Of a DNA stretch of 10,366 bases, positions 1-6,931 are shown piece by piece (within the stretch, counting starts at the first letter, position 1; each line of letters opens with the position of its first letter). The notes under the pieces were generated by a model that was not told the origin of the DNA, searched no databases, and was given only the letters and a program-made list of their open reading frames with translations. Origin of the DNA: Actinomycetota bacterium (GTDB lineage Bacteria; Actinomycetota; Actinomycetes; Nanopelagicales; Nanopelagicaceae). The position numbers were made by a program, and so were the translations under genes. Where the stretch lies: NCBI GenBank assembly GCA_013205455.1, contig JABMMO010000005.1:1-10366 (forward strand), read 5' to 3'.

Positions 1-1369
1 GACCGCCTTCGTGATAAGCCGTAACTCTTCGTTCTTCTTCGCTCATTAATCGGCTCTTGCGCTGTGGGCCAGCCATAACGCGATCGATTGCTTCATCTAG
101 TGAATCATTTGTGATTAATTTTTCATTTTGGCGAGCCGTTAATAGTGCAGCCTCATTTAACACGTTTGCCAGATCCGCGCCGGTAAATCCAGGGGTTCGG
201 CGGGCAAAGCCAAGTAAATCAACGTTTTCTGCCAGCAGTTTGCCTTTCGCATGTACTTGCAAAATCGCTTCCCGCCCTTTTAGATCAGGGCGATCAATTC
301 CAATCTGACGATCAAATCTACCTGGCCGCAGTAGCGCTGGATCCAAAATATCAGGACGGTTTGTCGCAGCAATCAAAATTACCGAACCGTTTGTCTCAAA
401 GCCATCCATCTCTACTAAAAGTTGGTTAAGTGTTTGTTCACGCTCGTCATGCCCGCCGCCCATTCCAGCGCCACGATGACGACCAACTGCATCAATTTCA
501 TCTACGAAAACAATTGCAGGTGCATTTGCTTTAGCTTGCGTAAATAGATCACGCACCCGTGCAGCACCGACACCAACAAACATCTCTACGAAATCAGAAC
601 CAGAGATTGAGTAGAAAGGTACTTTCGCTTCGCCGGCAACTGCCCGGGCCAATAAAGTCTTTCCAGTTCCGGGTGGGCCATATAGAAGTACACCTTTAGG
701 AATTTTTGCACCAATCTCTTCATATTTTTTAGGTTCGGCTAAGAAGTCTTTAATCTCGCGGAGCTCTGCGACTGCTTCATCTGCTCCGGCTACATCTGCA
801 AATGTAGTTTTAGGCGCATCATTAGATTGTAACTTGGCGCGCGAGCGACCGAATGAAAAAACTCTGGAACCGCCTTGGGATTGCCCCATTAGGAAGAAAA
901 TAATGAATGCAATTAAAAGAATTGGACCGACTGAGAATAAAATTGATATCAAAATATTTGTGGTTGGAACTTTTACATTCCAATTACTTGGCGGTGGGTT
1001 GCTGGTTAACAACTCAACAATTAAGGGTTCTTGTCGAGTTACGTATGAGGCTTCTACTTTTGTAGCACCTTTAATTGCCTTGCCTGGCTTGAGTATTGCG
1101 CGGATTAATTGGTCGCGATCAACCAGGATTGCTGATTCGACATCATTATTTGAAATCGCTGCTAAGACTGCTGATGTATCAACTTTAGTAAATTGATTTC
1201 CGCTACTTGAGATTTGACCAAAGATTGAAACTCCAATTATGGCAAGCAGAATCCAAAAGAGTGGGCGACGCGTAGCTTTACGCAGTCGGTTGCCATCTGA
1301 GAGTTTAGAAACCTTCTTAATTGATGGCTTCTTACTCTTCTTTTCTTTTACAGCATTCTTTTTGCTCAT
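1..1369 (-). CDS. ftsH: ATP-dependent zinc metalloprotease FtsH, 5' part (runs off the left edge)
   Basis: FtsH is a membrane-anchored AAA+ protease that unfolds and degrades misassembled membrane proteins and some cytosolic regulators. The window holds the first 456 codons. Seen in order: a very basic cytosolic tail (about residues 1-36, Lys/Arg rich), a first membrane segment (about 38-52), an extracytoplasmic domain (about 53-136), a second membrane segment (about 138-161), and the AAA+ module. That module has Walker A GPPGTGKT at 231-238, Walker B with D290 and E291, and arginine-finger candidates R348 and R351 in LLRPGRFDR. The visible part ends at HEGG (453-456), the first four residues of the HExxH zinc site, so the last His and the protease domain lie outside. 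The start is the ATG at 1367-1369, preceded by a weak purine-rich GAGAAAG. It follows hpt by 30 bases, the usual order downstream of tilS and hpt. The lysine-rich tail is longer than in the E. coli protein. Identification is firm. Confidence 0.97.
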   Translation of the reverse strand, partial: MSKKNAVKEKKSKKPSIKKVSKLSDGNRLRKATRRPLFWILLAIIGVSIFGQISSSGNQFTKVDTSAVLAAISNNDVESAILVDRDQLIRAILKPGKAIKGATKVEASYVTRQEPLIVELLTSNPPPSNWNVKVPTTNILISILFSVGPILLIAFIIFFLMGQSQGGSRVFSFGRSRAKLQSNDAPKTTFADVAGADEAVAELREIKDFLAEPKKYEEIGAKIPKGVLLYGPPGTGKTLLARAVAGEAKVPFYSISGSDFVEMFVGVGAARVRDLFTQAKANAPAIVFVDEIDAVGRHRGAGMGGGHDEREQTLNQLLVEMDGFETNGSVILIAATNRPDILDPALLRPGRFDRQIGIDRPDLKGREAILQVHAKGKLLAENVDLLGFARRTPGFTGADLANVLNEAALLTARQNEKLITNDSLDEAIDRVMAGPQRKSRLMSEEERRVTAYHEGG

Positions 1370-1399
1370 TTTTTCTTTCTCTTTGATTGGGGATAATAA

Positions 1400-1951
1400 T
1401 TAGGTGTACATGTGCTTAGCAAGCACGCCAATAAAAGGTAGGTTTCGATATTTTTCATTAAAATCCAAGCCATAACCAACTACAAAGTCAGGTGGAATAT
1501 CAAAGCCAACATATTTAACATTTACTTCAACTTTTGCAGCGGTTGGCTTTCTTAAAATAGAGAGAATCTCGACACTCTTTGCACCACGCGACTCTAGGTT
1601 TGATTTCAACCATGACAGAGTAAGCCCGGTATCAACAATATCTTCAACAATTAATACTTCACGGCCAGTAATATCGCGATCTAAATCTTTTAGAATTCTT
1701 ACTACGCCGCTAGATTTAGTGCCAGAGCCGTATGAAGAAACTGCCATCCAGTCCATATCAACATGGCGTTGCATATTTCGTGAAAGATCAGCCATTGCCA
1801 TAATTGCGCCTTTTAAAACCCCAACAAGTAATAAGTCTCGATCTTTGTAATCTGAAGTAACTTGGGCAGCCATATCTTTAATTCGTTTCTGTAAATCGAT
1901 TTCAGAAACGATTACTCGTTCTACATCGTTGCCTACCGCTGCTAAATCCAC
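1400..1951 (-). CDS. hpt: Hypoxanthine(-guanine) phosphoribosyltransferase
   Basis: This cytosolic purine-salvage enzyme joins hypoxanthine or guanine to PRPP, giving IMP or GMP and pyrophosphate. The 183 residues match the usual length. Visible signatures are the loop GVLKGA (44-49), the flexible-loop SSYG (72-75), and the PRPP-binding motif VLIVEDIVDTGLTL (99-112) with acidic E103/D104 and likely catalytic D107. The purine-binding C-terminal strand KYVGFDIPPDFVVGYGLD (146-163) is also present. The start is a GTG at 1949-1951. It is preferred because GAGGAG (1955-1960) lies just upstream and the resulting N-terminus looks like actinobacterial homologues. It begins 16 bases after the tilS stop and is followed by ftsH, so co-transcription of the three is likely. 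Whether it prefers hypoxanthine or guanine cannot be told from sequence. Confidence 0.96.
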   Translation of the reverse strand: MDLAAVGNDVERVIVSEIDLQKRIKDMAAQVTSDYKDRDLLLVGVLKGAIMAMADLSRNMQRHVDMDWMAVSSYGSGTKSSGVVRILKDLDRDITGREVLIVEDIVDTGLTLSWLKSNLESRGAKSVEILSILRKPTAAKVEVNVKYVGFDIPPDFVVGYGLDFNEKYRNLPFIGVLAKHMYT

Positions 1952-1954
1952 TTA

Positions 1955-1960
1955 CTCCTC
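1955..1960 (-). promoter_or_regulatory. Ribosome binding site of hpt
   Basis: The minus strand reads GAGGAG, then TAA, then GTG. This strong Shine-Dalgarno match supports the GTG start of hpt. It lies in the 16-base gap after the tilS stop codon. Confidence 0.7.
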
Positions 1961-1967
1961 GTTTCGT

Positions 1968-2960
1968 TTAATCCTCGCGCAAGAGCGAAAGTCTGCCCGA
2001 AATTCGAGCAACCTTCACACCACCCGGAAGCGAGCTCGCTCCTTGGCCGTGCCACGCGGAAATCAGGGCCTCAATTGGATCAATATGCTCGGAAGTGAGC
2101 GATCCGACTGGTGCGCCAACTGCATAAATCGCCATCCGAAGAATTCGAGTCCGAATCGCTCTTGGGAGTTTGGCCAACTCCGTAACATCTAAATCTTTTG
2201 GGTCAAACTTTGAAAACTCAACAGCCGCCCATCCATCCAGAGCATTGGCATCATCTCGAAGTAATCGAGCTGACCTAACCAGCGCTTCCGCAACTCCGGG
2301 GCCAATCTCTTTCTCTAAATTAGGCATTACATTTTCTCGAACTCGTACTCGGGTAAATTTTTCATTTGTATTGTGTGGATCTTGCCAAGGAATTAAATTC
2401 CACTCAGCGCAAGCCGCAACCGTCTGGGCTCTTGTAATTGTAAGTAATGGTCTAACAAAAATGCCATTAAATTCGGCCATTCCAGATAGCGAACGAGTCC
2501 CAGAACCGCGTGCGAGTCCAAGTAAAACTGTTTCCGCTTGATCATCTTTGGTATGACCCAAAAAGAAAACTTTTGTGTTTAACTCTTCTGCTAATTTATT
2601 AAATGCTGCGTACCTTGCTCTTCTTGCCGAAGCTTCAATTCCATCAGTAACTGCTACTTGAATTTTCATAATTCGAATATCGTTGTAGCCAATTTTTGCT
2701 AACTGTAATTTTGTATTATTAGAAACTTCATCAGAACTTTCTTGCAACCCATGGTCGATAATTACGGCTACAGGTTGTAAAGCTTTTTCCGCTGATTCTA
2801 AAAATAAACCAGATGCAAGCGCCAGTGAATCAGTTCCGCCTGATACGCCAACCAGAATTCGATCACCTGCGCTTGCAGATACCAGCGCGCTTCGAATCGC
2901 GTTACGAATTGCCACGCTGCTACTTACTCCCATAGAGAGAAGGTTAGACCCGACCCCCAT
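1968..2960 (-). CDS. tilS: tRNA(Ile)-lysidine synthetase
   Basis: TilS uses ATP and lysine to convert C34 of the CAU-anticodon tRNA-Ile to lysidine, so that it reads AUA. It is a cytosolic, normally essential enzyme. Visible are the N-type PP-loop SGGTDS (40-45), the IDHGLQ strand (68-73), the GHTKDDQAET motif (135-144) and RVRVRENVMP (204-213). A C-terminal helical region follows, with no sign of the extra C-terminal domain of the longer E. coli-type enzymes. The 330-residue length is normal for actinobacteria. The start is uncertain. The ATG at 2960 overlaps the end of the NlpC/P60 gene by 17 bases and lacks a clear Shine-Dalgarno. An ATG at 2933 would start 10 bases after that gene's stop. 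A GTG at 2915 has GGAG about 11 bases upstream. All three keep the PP-loop. hpt and ftsH follow, the standard cluster. Confidence 0.95.
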   Translation of the reverse strand: MGVGSNLLSMGVSSSVAIRNAIRSALVSASAGDRILVGVSGGTDSLALASGLFLESAEKALQPVAVIIDHGLQESSDEVSNNTKLQLAKIGYNDIRIMKIQVAVTDGIEASARRARYAAFNKLAEELNTKVFFLGHTKDDQAETVLLGLARGSGTRSLSGMAEFNGIFVRPLLTITRAQTVAACAEWNLIPWQDPHNTNEKFTRVRVRENVMPNLEKEIGPGVAEALVRSARLLRDDANALDGWAAVEFSKFDPKDLDVTELAKLPRAIRTRILRMAIYAVGAPVGSLTSEHIDPIEALISAWHGQGASSLPGGVKVARISGRLSLLRED

Positions 2961-4161
2961 ATGGCATTAACCCATTAACGCTGTAAATGCTGGAGAAGAG
3001 CAGTCCTTTGTCTTTGGAATTGGCTTCCCACATCATGCCGTTGCCAGCGTAGATAGACATGTGATGAATTGTGTTCACCGTTCCTTTGTAGGAATAGAAA
3101 ATCAGGTCGCCTGGAACTAATTGGCTAAGCGGAATATGTTTTGTGGTGCTGAAATAGAGCGAAGAGTTGAGGCGATCCCAATTTGGCCAACCAAGTCCAG
3201 CGTTTCGATAGGCCGCGTAAACTAAGCCAGAACAGTCAAAGGAATTTGGGCCTTCACTTCCCCAGATGTAAGGCTTCCGCGCTTGTACTTGTTTTTTCGC
3301 GAATTCGACGGCTTTTAATCGTTGGGCTTCGGTAGAGCGAACTATTGCTTTAGTTGAGAATCCAATATCTGGCCAAACTTTAGATTGATTAATTGTTTGT
3401 TCAGCTTGATTTGCATTTGCTTCTTCTAATAAAGCTAGTTGGCGTTGTTGCTCTAAGGTTATCCGAACTTTCTTCGCGGATGCTAACTCTTTTAATAATT
3501 TATCTTGGACAGCTTGCAATTTATTTACTTCTTTTTGTTGCGCTGCACGTGCATCATCTGCAACTTTTTTTGCCGCTACTACTTTTGCAGTTGCTACTAA
3601 TTGTGCTACTTTCGCATCATCCGCTTCTTTTTTAGCAGCGCGGGCCACACTCTCAGCAGCTTTATATCGTTTTAACGCCGTTGAATTATTTGCTCCCAAA
3701 GTATCTAGCGCAGATAGCCGATCCATCAAATCTTGTGGGCCATCTGCATGTAATAATGAATCCAAATCTGTAAAACCACTTCCCATAATGTATGCATTCG
3801 TTGCCAATTTACCGATCGCTCGGTGAGCAAAATCAACCGCCAGTGACGCTAACCGAGAATGTTCGGCAGCTACGTTCGCAATTTTTGTGGCAACTGCCAG
3901 TTCGTTCTGCGCTTTTACATATTTAGCTTGCGCAGCAATTGCAATTGCACTTAATTGCCTCAGTGTTTTATTTGCATTAGCTAAAACTGCAGCAGCTTTA
4001 TCTGCGGCCGTTTTTTTTGCAGCTTCGGCTTTTTTAGCAGCAGCAATTTCAGCAAGAGTAGGTTTAGGAGTAGCAGCAAAAGTAGCGGTTGCAGATGTCG
4101 CTAATAGAAAAGCAAGTCCGAGCGCAACCGCGCTACTACGACTGCTCTTATTGCGCTTCAC
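2944..4161 (-). CDS. Secreted NlpC/P60 peptidoglycan endopeptidase with N-terminal coiled coil (RipA-like)
   Basis: This is a predicted exported cell-wall hydrolase that would cut peptide stems of peptidoglycan, as RipA-type enzymes do during daughter-cell separation. Residues 1-30 form a signal peptide: a basic start, a hydrophobic core, then ATFAA with likely cleavage near residue 30. Residues 35-255 are rich in Ala, Lys and Glu, predicting a long coiled coil like the autoinhibitory or targeting arm of RipA and PcsB proteins. The catalytic domain covers about 283-405, with the nucleophile C310 in NSFDCSGLVY and H367 in HHMSIYAG. E379 lies 12 residues after H367, the spacing I recall for the Cys-His-Glu triad of RipA. 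The GTG start at 4159-4161 is supported by AGGGGG five bases upstream. A 99-base gap separates it from the ABC permease gene, and its 3' end overlaps the longest tilS frame by 17 bases. The exact bond cut is unknown. Confidence 0.92.
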   Translation of the reverse strand: MKRNKSSRSSAVALGLAFLLATSATATFAATPKPTLAEIAAAKKAEAAKKTAADKAAAVLANANKTLRQLSAIAIAAQAKYVKAQNELAVATKIANVAAEHSRLASLAVDFAHRAIGKLATNAYIMGSGFTDLDSLLHADGPQDLMDRLSALDTLGANNSTALKRYKAAESVARAAKKEADDAKVAQLVATAKVVAAKKVADDARAAQQKEVNKLQAVQDKLLKELASAKKVRITLEQQRQLALLEEANANQAEQTINQSKVWPDIGFSTKAIVRSTEAQRLKAVEFAKKQVQARKPYIWGSEGPNSFDCSGLVYAAYRNAGLGWPNWDRLNSSLYFSTTKHIPLSQLVPGDLIFYSYKGTVNTIHHMSIYAGNGMMWEANSKDKGLLFSSIYSVNGLMPYGGRV

Positions 4162-4194
4162 AAAATCCCCCTAGGGAAGTTCGGATGGGGTTTT
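4162..4194 (-). promoter_or_regulatory. Possible hairpin covering the NlpC/P60 ribosome binding site
   Basis: In the minus-strand transcript an AAAACCCC run (4187-4194) can pair with GGGG, A and UUU (4163-4170). This gives seven base pairs with one A-A mismatch and a 16-base loop. The GGGG belongs to the AGGGGG Shine-Dalgarno (4167-4172), five bases before the GTG start. Seen directly: the complementarity and its position. Inferred: that it folds and limits translation. It could also act as a weak terminator after the ABC genes, because the stem ends in a short U run. I see no known riboswitch consensus in the 99-base gap (4162-4260) and no convincing -35/-10 pair. Confidence 0.3.
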
Positions 4195-4260
4195 AACTGA
4201 GATAAGAATAAATCAGCATCCGCTAATTACTTAGGAAATGCGGTACAACCAAGCTCGTGT

Positions 4261-5061
4261 CTAGTTAGAAACATCTCTCCGTTTAAATAGCCCGGCAGCA
4301 ACTAGCGCGCCGACTATTACATAAGCAGCACCAACAATAAGTGCATGTTTATATTCCAAAGTTGGCGTTCCGCCTTGGGCGATTGCGGATAAGTTTGAAC
4401 CCGGCAGCCATTTTTCAGTGTTGGATTTCACTGCTACTAATAAGTTCTCCACAATTAATAACCAGAGTACGCCTAGTGAAATTGCGCTGATTGGTGATCT
4501 AAATAATAGTCCGAGAATCATTCCCACAATTCCAAAACCAATTACTGAAATAATCACGTTGACAAAAGTCTCTAGAATTGCGCTTTTGCCAGCAGCGCTA
4601 AACCAAAGATCAGTATTAACTTTGGCACGAGGCGCAAGCAATATCGAAGCTGAAATGCTTACTAGCGCAGCAAGAATTACCATGATGATTGCGAATATTT
4701 TCATCGCAGCTAATTTACCTATTAGAATTTTCATTCTAGAAGGTTGGCGGACCAATAAGTTTCGCAATGTGCCATATGTGTATTCTTGAGCGGTCTGCGC
4801 CGCAAAAACGCAGAGCGCGATAATTCCTAGAAAAGATCCAACGCTTGCAAAACCCCGAACCCCACCAGTTGGTAATGCCAGAATTTCGCGGCCAATCATC
4901 CGACCCCGATCGCCATTTCCTTGAGGCGAATCAATTAAAAGAAAAAGTAATGACGAGAATAGTCCACTAAAAAATATTACCGCTCCCATAGTTCCAAGAA
5001 AGAGCGAAGGTCTTCGCAATTTACGAAGTTCTGAAAAAGCTACATGCCACATATCACTCAC
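4261..5061 (-). CDS. ABC-2 type transporter permease
   Basis: This is the membrane subunit of an ABC exporter and should pair with the ATPase encoded immediately upstream. The 266 residues contain six likely membrane segments, at about 22-43, 73-90, 117-143, 165-187, 190-210 and 240-258, the layout of ABC-2 permeases. After the second segment comes QEYTYGTLRNLLVRQPSR (92-109), a cytosolic loop typical of NatB/BcrB-like permeases and thought to contact the ATPase. The gene overlaps the ATPase stop by 8 bases if the GTG at 5061 is used. An ATG three codons later (5052) has GGTGAG four bases ahead, follows the ATPase stop by one base, and may be the true start. Either way translation is probably coupled. 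The substrate cannot be read from the sequence. Confidence 0.9.
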   Translation of the reverse strand: MSDMWHVAFSELRKLRRPSLFLGTMGAVIFFSGLFSSLLFLLIDSPQGNGDRGRMIGREILALPTGGVRGFASVGSFLGIIALCVFAAQTAQEYTYGTLRNLLVRQPSRMKILIGKLAAMKIFAIIMVILAALVSISASILLAPRAKVNTDLWFSAAGKSAILETFVNVIISVIGFGIVGMILGLLFRSPISAISLGVLWLLIVENLLVAVKSNTEKWLPGSNLSAIAQGGTPTLEYKHALIVGAAYVIVGALVAAGLFKRRDVSN

Positions 5062-5956
5062 CAGTCATTTCAAAGAATGTTTCTTCAAGAGTTGGTAGAA
5101 CTGCATTTAAAGATGAAAGCGTTATTCCAGCGTCAAAAGCAAGTTCGTTAAATTCGGCAGCAAAAGAGCTATCTGAGATTACATGTACTGCCCCGGCAAT
5201 AATGCTGGCGCTATGCCCAGAATTTTTAGCAATTTTAAGCAACTTTTTTAGATCTGTAGCGCGCTTACTCTTAGCGACAATGACTGGTTGTTGTTGCGCT
5301 AATAGTTCGGCAGTTTTACCGTAAAAAATTACTTTACCTTCACGGAGCATGACTAAGTACTCGCTAATCATTTCGATTTCACTAAGTAAATGCGAAGATA
5401 CAAAAACAGTTGTGCCATCAGTAGCAAGGTCTCTAATTAACTCCCGGACCTCTTGGATCCCAGCTGGGTCTAAACCATTAGTGGGTTCATCGAGAACTAA
5501 CAATTTAGGGTTTGGTAATAAAGCTGCGGCGATCCCAAGACGTTGTTTCATGCCAAGTGAATATGTTTTGAACTTAGAGTTTCCACGATCTCCCAACCCA
5601 ACTTTTTCTAGTAATGGTTGGACTCGCTCCTTTGAAAAACCGCCGAGAGCAGCTAAAACATTTAAATTCTCTTTGCCAGAGAGCGCTGGATAGAAAGCTG
5701 GTCCTTCAATCATTGCGCCAACTTTTGGTAAATATTTTTCTGGGTGAGTAATTGATTCACCCAATATTTCACCAGTTCCACCGGTGGTTCGTACTAGACC
5801 TAACAACATTCTAATCGTTGTGGTTTTACCAGATCCATTTGGACCGACAAAGCCACAGATTGTTCCGTAGGGAACATCGAAAGTTGCGTGCGATACCGCA
5901 ACTCGAGCACCATAATTTTTTGTTAGATCTTTAACTGAAATCGCTAGTTCAGACAT
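5054..5956 (-). CDS. ABC transporter ATP-binding protein (ABC-2 exporter type)
   Basis: This cytosolic ATPase powers the permease encoded next to it. In its 300 residues: Walker A GPNGSGKTT (38-46), the Q-loop region, the signature YSLGMKQRLGIA (132-143), Walker B LLVLDEPTNGLD (152-163) and the switch His H189 in SSHL. A C-terminal region of about 80 residues (220-300) follows. The Q-loop reads AMIEGPAFYP (81-90), with E84 where many ABC proteins have Gln. I recall this as common in the BcrA/NatA-like exporter group. The signature departs from LSGGQ in the same way. The ATG start has AAGGTG five bases ahead, built into the ctaB stop codon, and the gap to ctaB is only 9 bases. It is therefore almost certainly in one transcript with ctaB and the permease. 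Antibiotic, peptide or lipid export are all possible. Confidence 0.94.
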   Translation of the reverse strand: MSELAISVKDLTKNYGARVAVSHATFDVPYGTICGFVGPNGSGKTTTIRMLLGLVRTTGGTGEILGESITHPEKYLPKVGAMIEGPAFYPALSGKENLNVLAALGGFSKERVQPLLEKVGLGDRGNSKFKTYSLGMKQRLGIAAALLPNPKLLVLDEPTNGLDPAGIQEVRELIRDLATDGTTVFVSSHLLSEIEMISEYLVMLREGKVIFYGKTAELLAQQQPVIVAKSKRATDLKKLLKIAKNSGHSASIIAGAVHVISDSSFAAEFNELAFDAGITLSSLNAVLPTLEETFFEMTGE

Positions 5957-5961
5957 GCCTG

Positions 5962-5967
5962 CACCTT
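5962..5967 (-). promoter_or_regulatory. Ribosome binding site of the ABC ATPase, overlapping the ctaB stop
   Basis: The minus strand reads TAAGGTG. The last two bases of the ctaB stop codon are the first two bases of the AAGGTG Shine-Dalgarno, followed by five bases and the ATG. Ribosomes finishing ctaB would sit on this site, which suggests translational coupling. Confidence 0.6.
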
Positions 5968-6838
5968 ATATAACCAACGCACCGATTACCAATAGAACTG
6001 AGAATCCACTGAGATAAGTAATTGATCCATGAAATATTGCGGCTGCTGCTTTATCGATTGCGGCCTTATCTCCCTTTAGCTTTGTCATCAGCCAGATAAA
6101 ACCTAAACCTAAAATCCCAGTCAAAATTAATATCCAATTAGGTAGAGCTGCGGTTGTAACGACAAAATATGAAGTAATAACCATCGCAATCGTGTGGAAC
6201 CACATTTGTGCTGCCACATTTTTCATCGGAGCTACGACTGGCAACATTGGTATGCCAGCCTTTGCATAATCATCTTTGTACTTAATGGCTAGCGCCCAAA
6301 AATGTGGCGGCGTCCAAAAGAATATTAATAAAAAGAACCAGATAGAAGTAGCAGAGAGATCACCAGTTATCGCTGACCATCCAATTACTACCGGAAAACA
6401 GCCAGCAATTCCGCCCCAAACAATGTTCTGTGAGGTTCTGCGCTTCAAGCCAATTGTGTAGATAAAAACATAAAAAGTTATGGCAGCAACAGTTAGCCCA
6501 GTTGCAAGCGGGGTCGTCCAGATCGCCATAATTGCTAGTGCGACGATTGTGATTCCGAATGCAAAGTAGAGCGCTTGCGTTTCCGTGATTTGCCCGCTTG
6601 CGATTGGTCGCTTAGCGGTCCGGCCCATTAATTTATCTAAATCACTTTCGATTACTTGATTAAATGCATTAGCTGCACCAGCCGCCAAAGTGCCACCGAT
6701 TAATGTTGCAATTGATACGACTAGAGGTGGCGCACCATGGGCTGCTAAAAATAGCGATGGCAGAGTTGTGACCAACAGCAGCTCTACTACGCGCAATTTC
6801 ATTAGCGCGATATATGGAGCGATGCCGGTTGCCTTCAC
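5966..6838 (-). CDS. ctaB: Protoheme IX farnesyltransferase (heme o synthase)
   Basis: CtaB is an integral membrane prenyltransferase that adds a farnesyl group to heme b, making heme o, the precursor of heme a for cytochrome c oxidase. The 290 residues contain about eight or nine hydrophobic segments. The first Asp-rich site is NQVIESDLDKLMGRTAKRP (60-78), with D66, D68 and R73. FFWTPPHFWALAIKYKDDYAKAG (173-195) carries the second Asp-rich site at D189/D190. Both match the UbiA superfamily and this subfamily specifically. The start is the GTG at 6836-6838; an in-frame TGA three codons upstream excludes a longer protein. The best Shine-Dalgarno is GTAGG, about 10 bases ahead, so initiation may be modest. 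It is the first gene of a likely unit with the ABC ATPase and permease. ctaA and oxidase genes are not in this window. Confidence 0.96.
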   Translation of the reverse strand: MKATGIAPYIALMKLRVVELLLVTTLPSLFLAAHGAPPLVVSIATLIGGTLAAGAANAFNQVIESDLDKLMGRTAKRPIASGQITETQALYFAFGITIVALAIMAIWTTPLATGLTVAAITFYVFIYTIGLKRRTSQNIVWGGIAGCFPVVIGWSAITGDLSATSIWFFLLIFFWTPPHFWALAIKYKDDYAKAGIPMLPVVAPMKNVAAQMWFHTIAMVITSYFVVTTAALPNWILILTGILGLGFIWLMTKLKGDKAAIDKAAAAIFHGSITYLSGFSVLLVIGALVI

Positions 6839-6857
6839 AATAGGTCAGCCTACCCAC

Positions 6858-6878
6858 CTTGGAACTAAATATTCCAAG
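6858..6878. repeat. Perfect 7-7-7 inverted repeat in the ctaB / beta-propeller divergent region
   Basis: CTTGGAA, a 7-base spacer CTAAATA, then TTCCAAG form a perfect inverted repeat. It lies between two divergent genes, just downstream of the proposed ctaB -10 box, in the ctaB leader. It could be a dimeric repressor operator. It could instead be an mRNA stem whose 3' arm in the ctaB transcript runs straight into the purine-rich AAGGTGGG before the start. The sequence alone does not separate the two. Confidence 0.5.
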
Positions 6879-6895
6879 CGGTACTCGAGAATGTG

Positions 6896-6924
6896 ATTAT
6901 AAAGATAGATAAATTTAGATAAAG
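6896..6924 (-). promoter_or_regulatory. Candidate ctaB promoter
   Basis: The minus strand has a perfect TATAAT at 6896-6901. The region 16-17 bases upstream offers only a weak -35 (TTTATC or CTTTAT). Transcription would begin near 6889, giving a leader of about 50 bases that contains the inverted repeat at 6858-6878. The same A/T-rich patch may also serve the plus-strand gene. Confidence 0.45.
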
Positions 6925-6931
6925 TGGCGCA

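Noticed and set aside
834..1196. 120-codon open frame on the plus strand
   Set aside because: It is antisense to the N-terminal and membrane part of ftsH, whose frame is clearly conserved, and its translation resembles no family.
3393..3635. 80-codon plus-strand frame with a very Leu-rich, membrane-like translation
   Set aside because: It is the complement of the Ala/Lys/Gln-rich coiled-coil codons of the NlpC/P60 gene; the hydrophobicity is a by-product of that composition.
4162..4260. c-di-AMP (ydaO-type) riboswitch upstream of the NlpC/P60 gene
   Set aside because: The gap is shorter than that riboswitch and the conserved core blocks are not seen.
5741..5763. TGGGTGA-N9-TCACCCA inverted repeat inside the ABC ATPase gene
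   Set aside because: Seven-base arms with a flexible spacer are expected by chance in 10 kb, and it sits inside coding sequence with no regulatory context.
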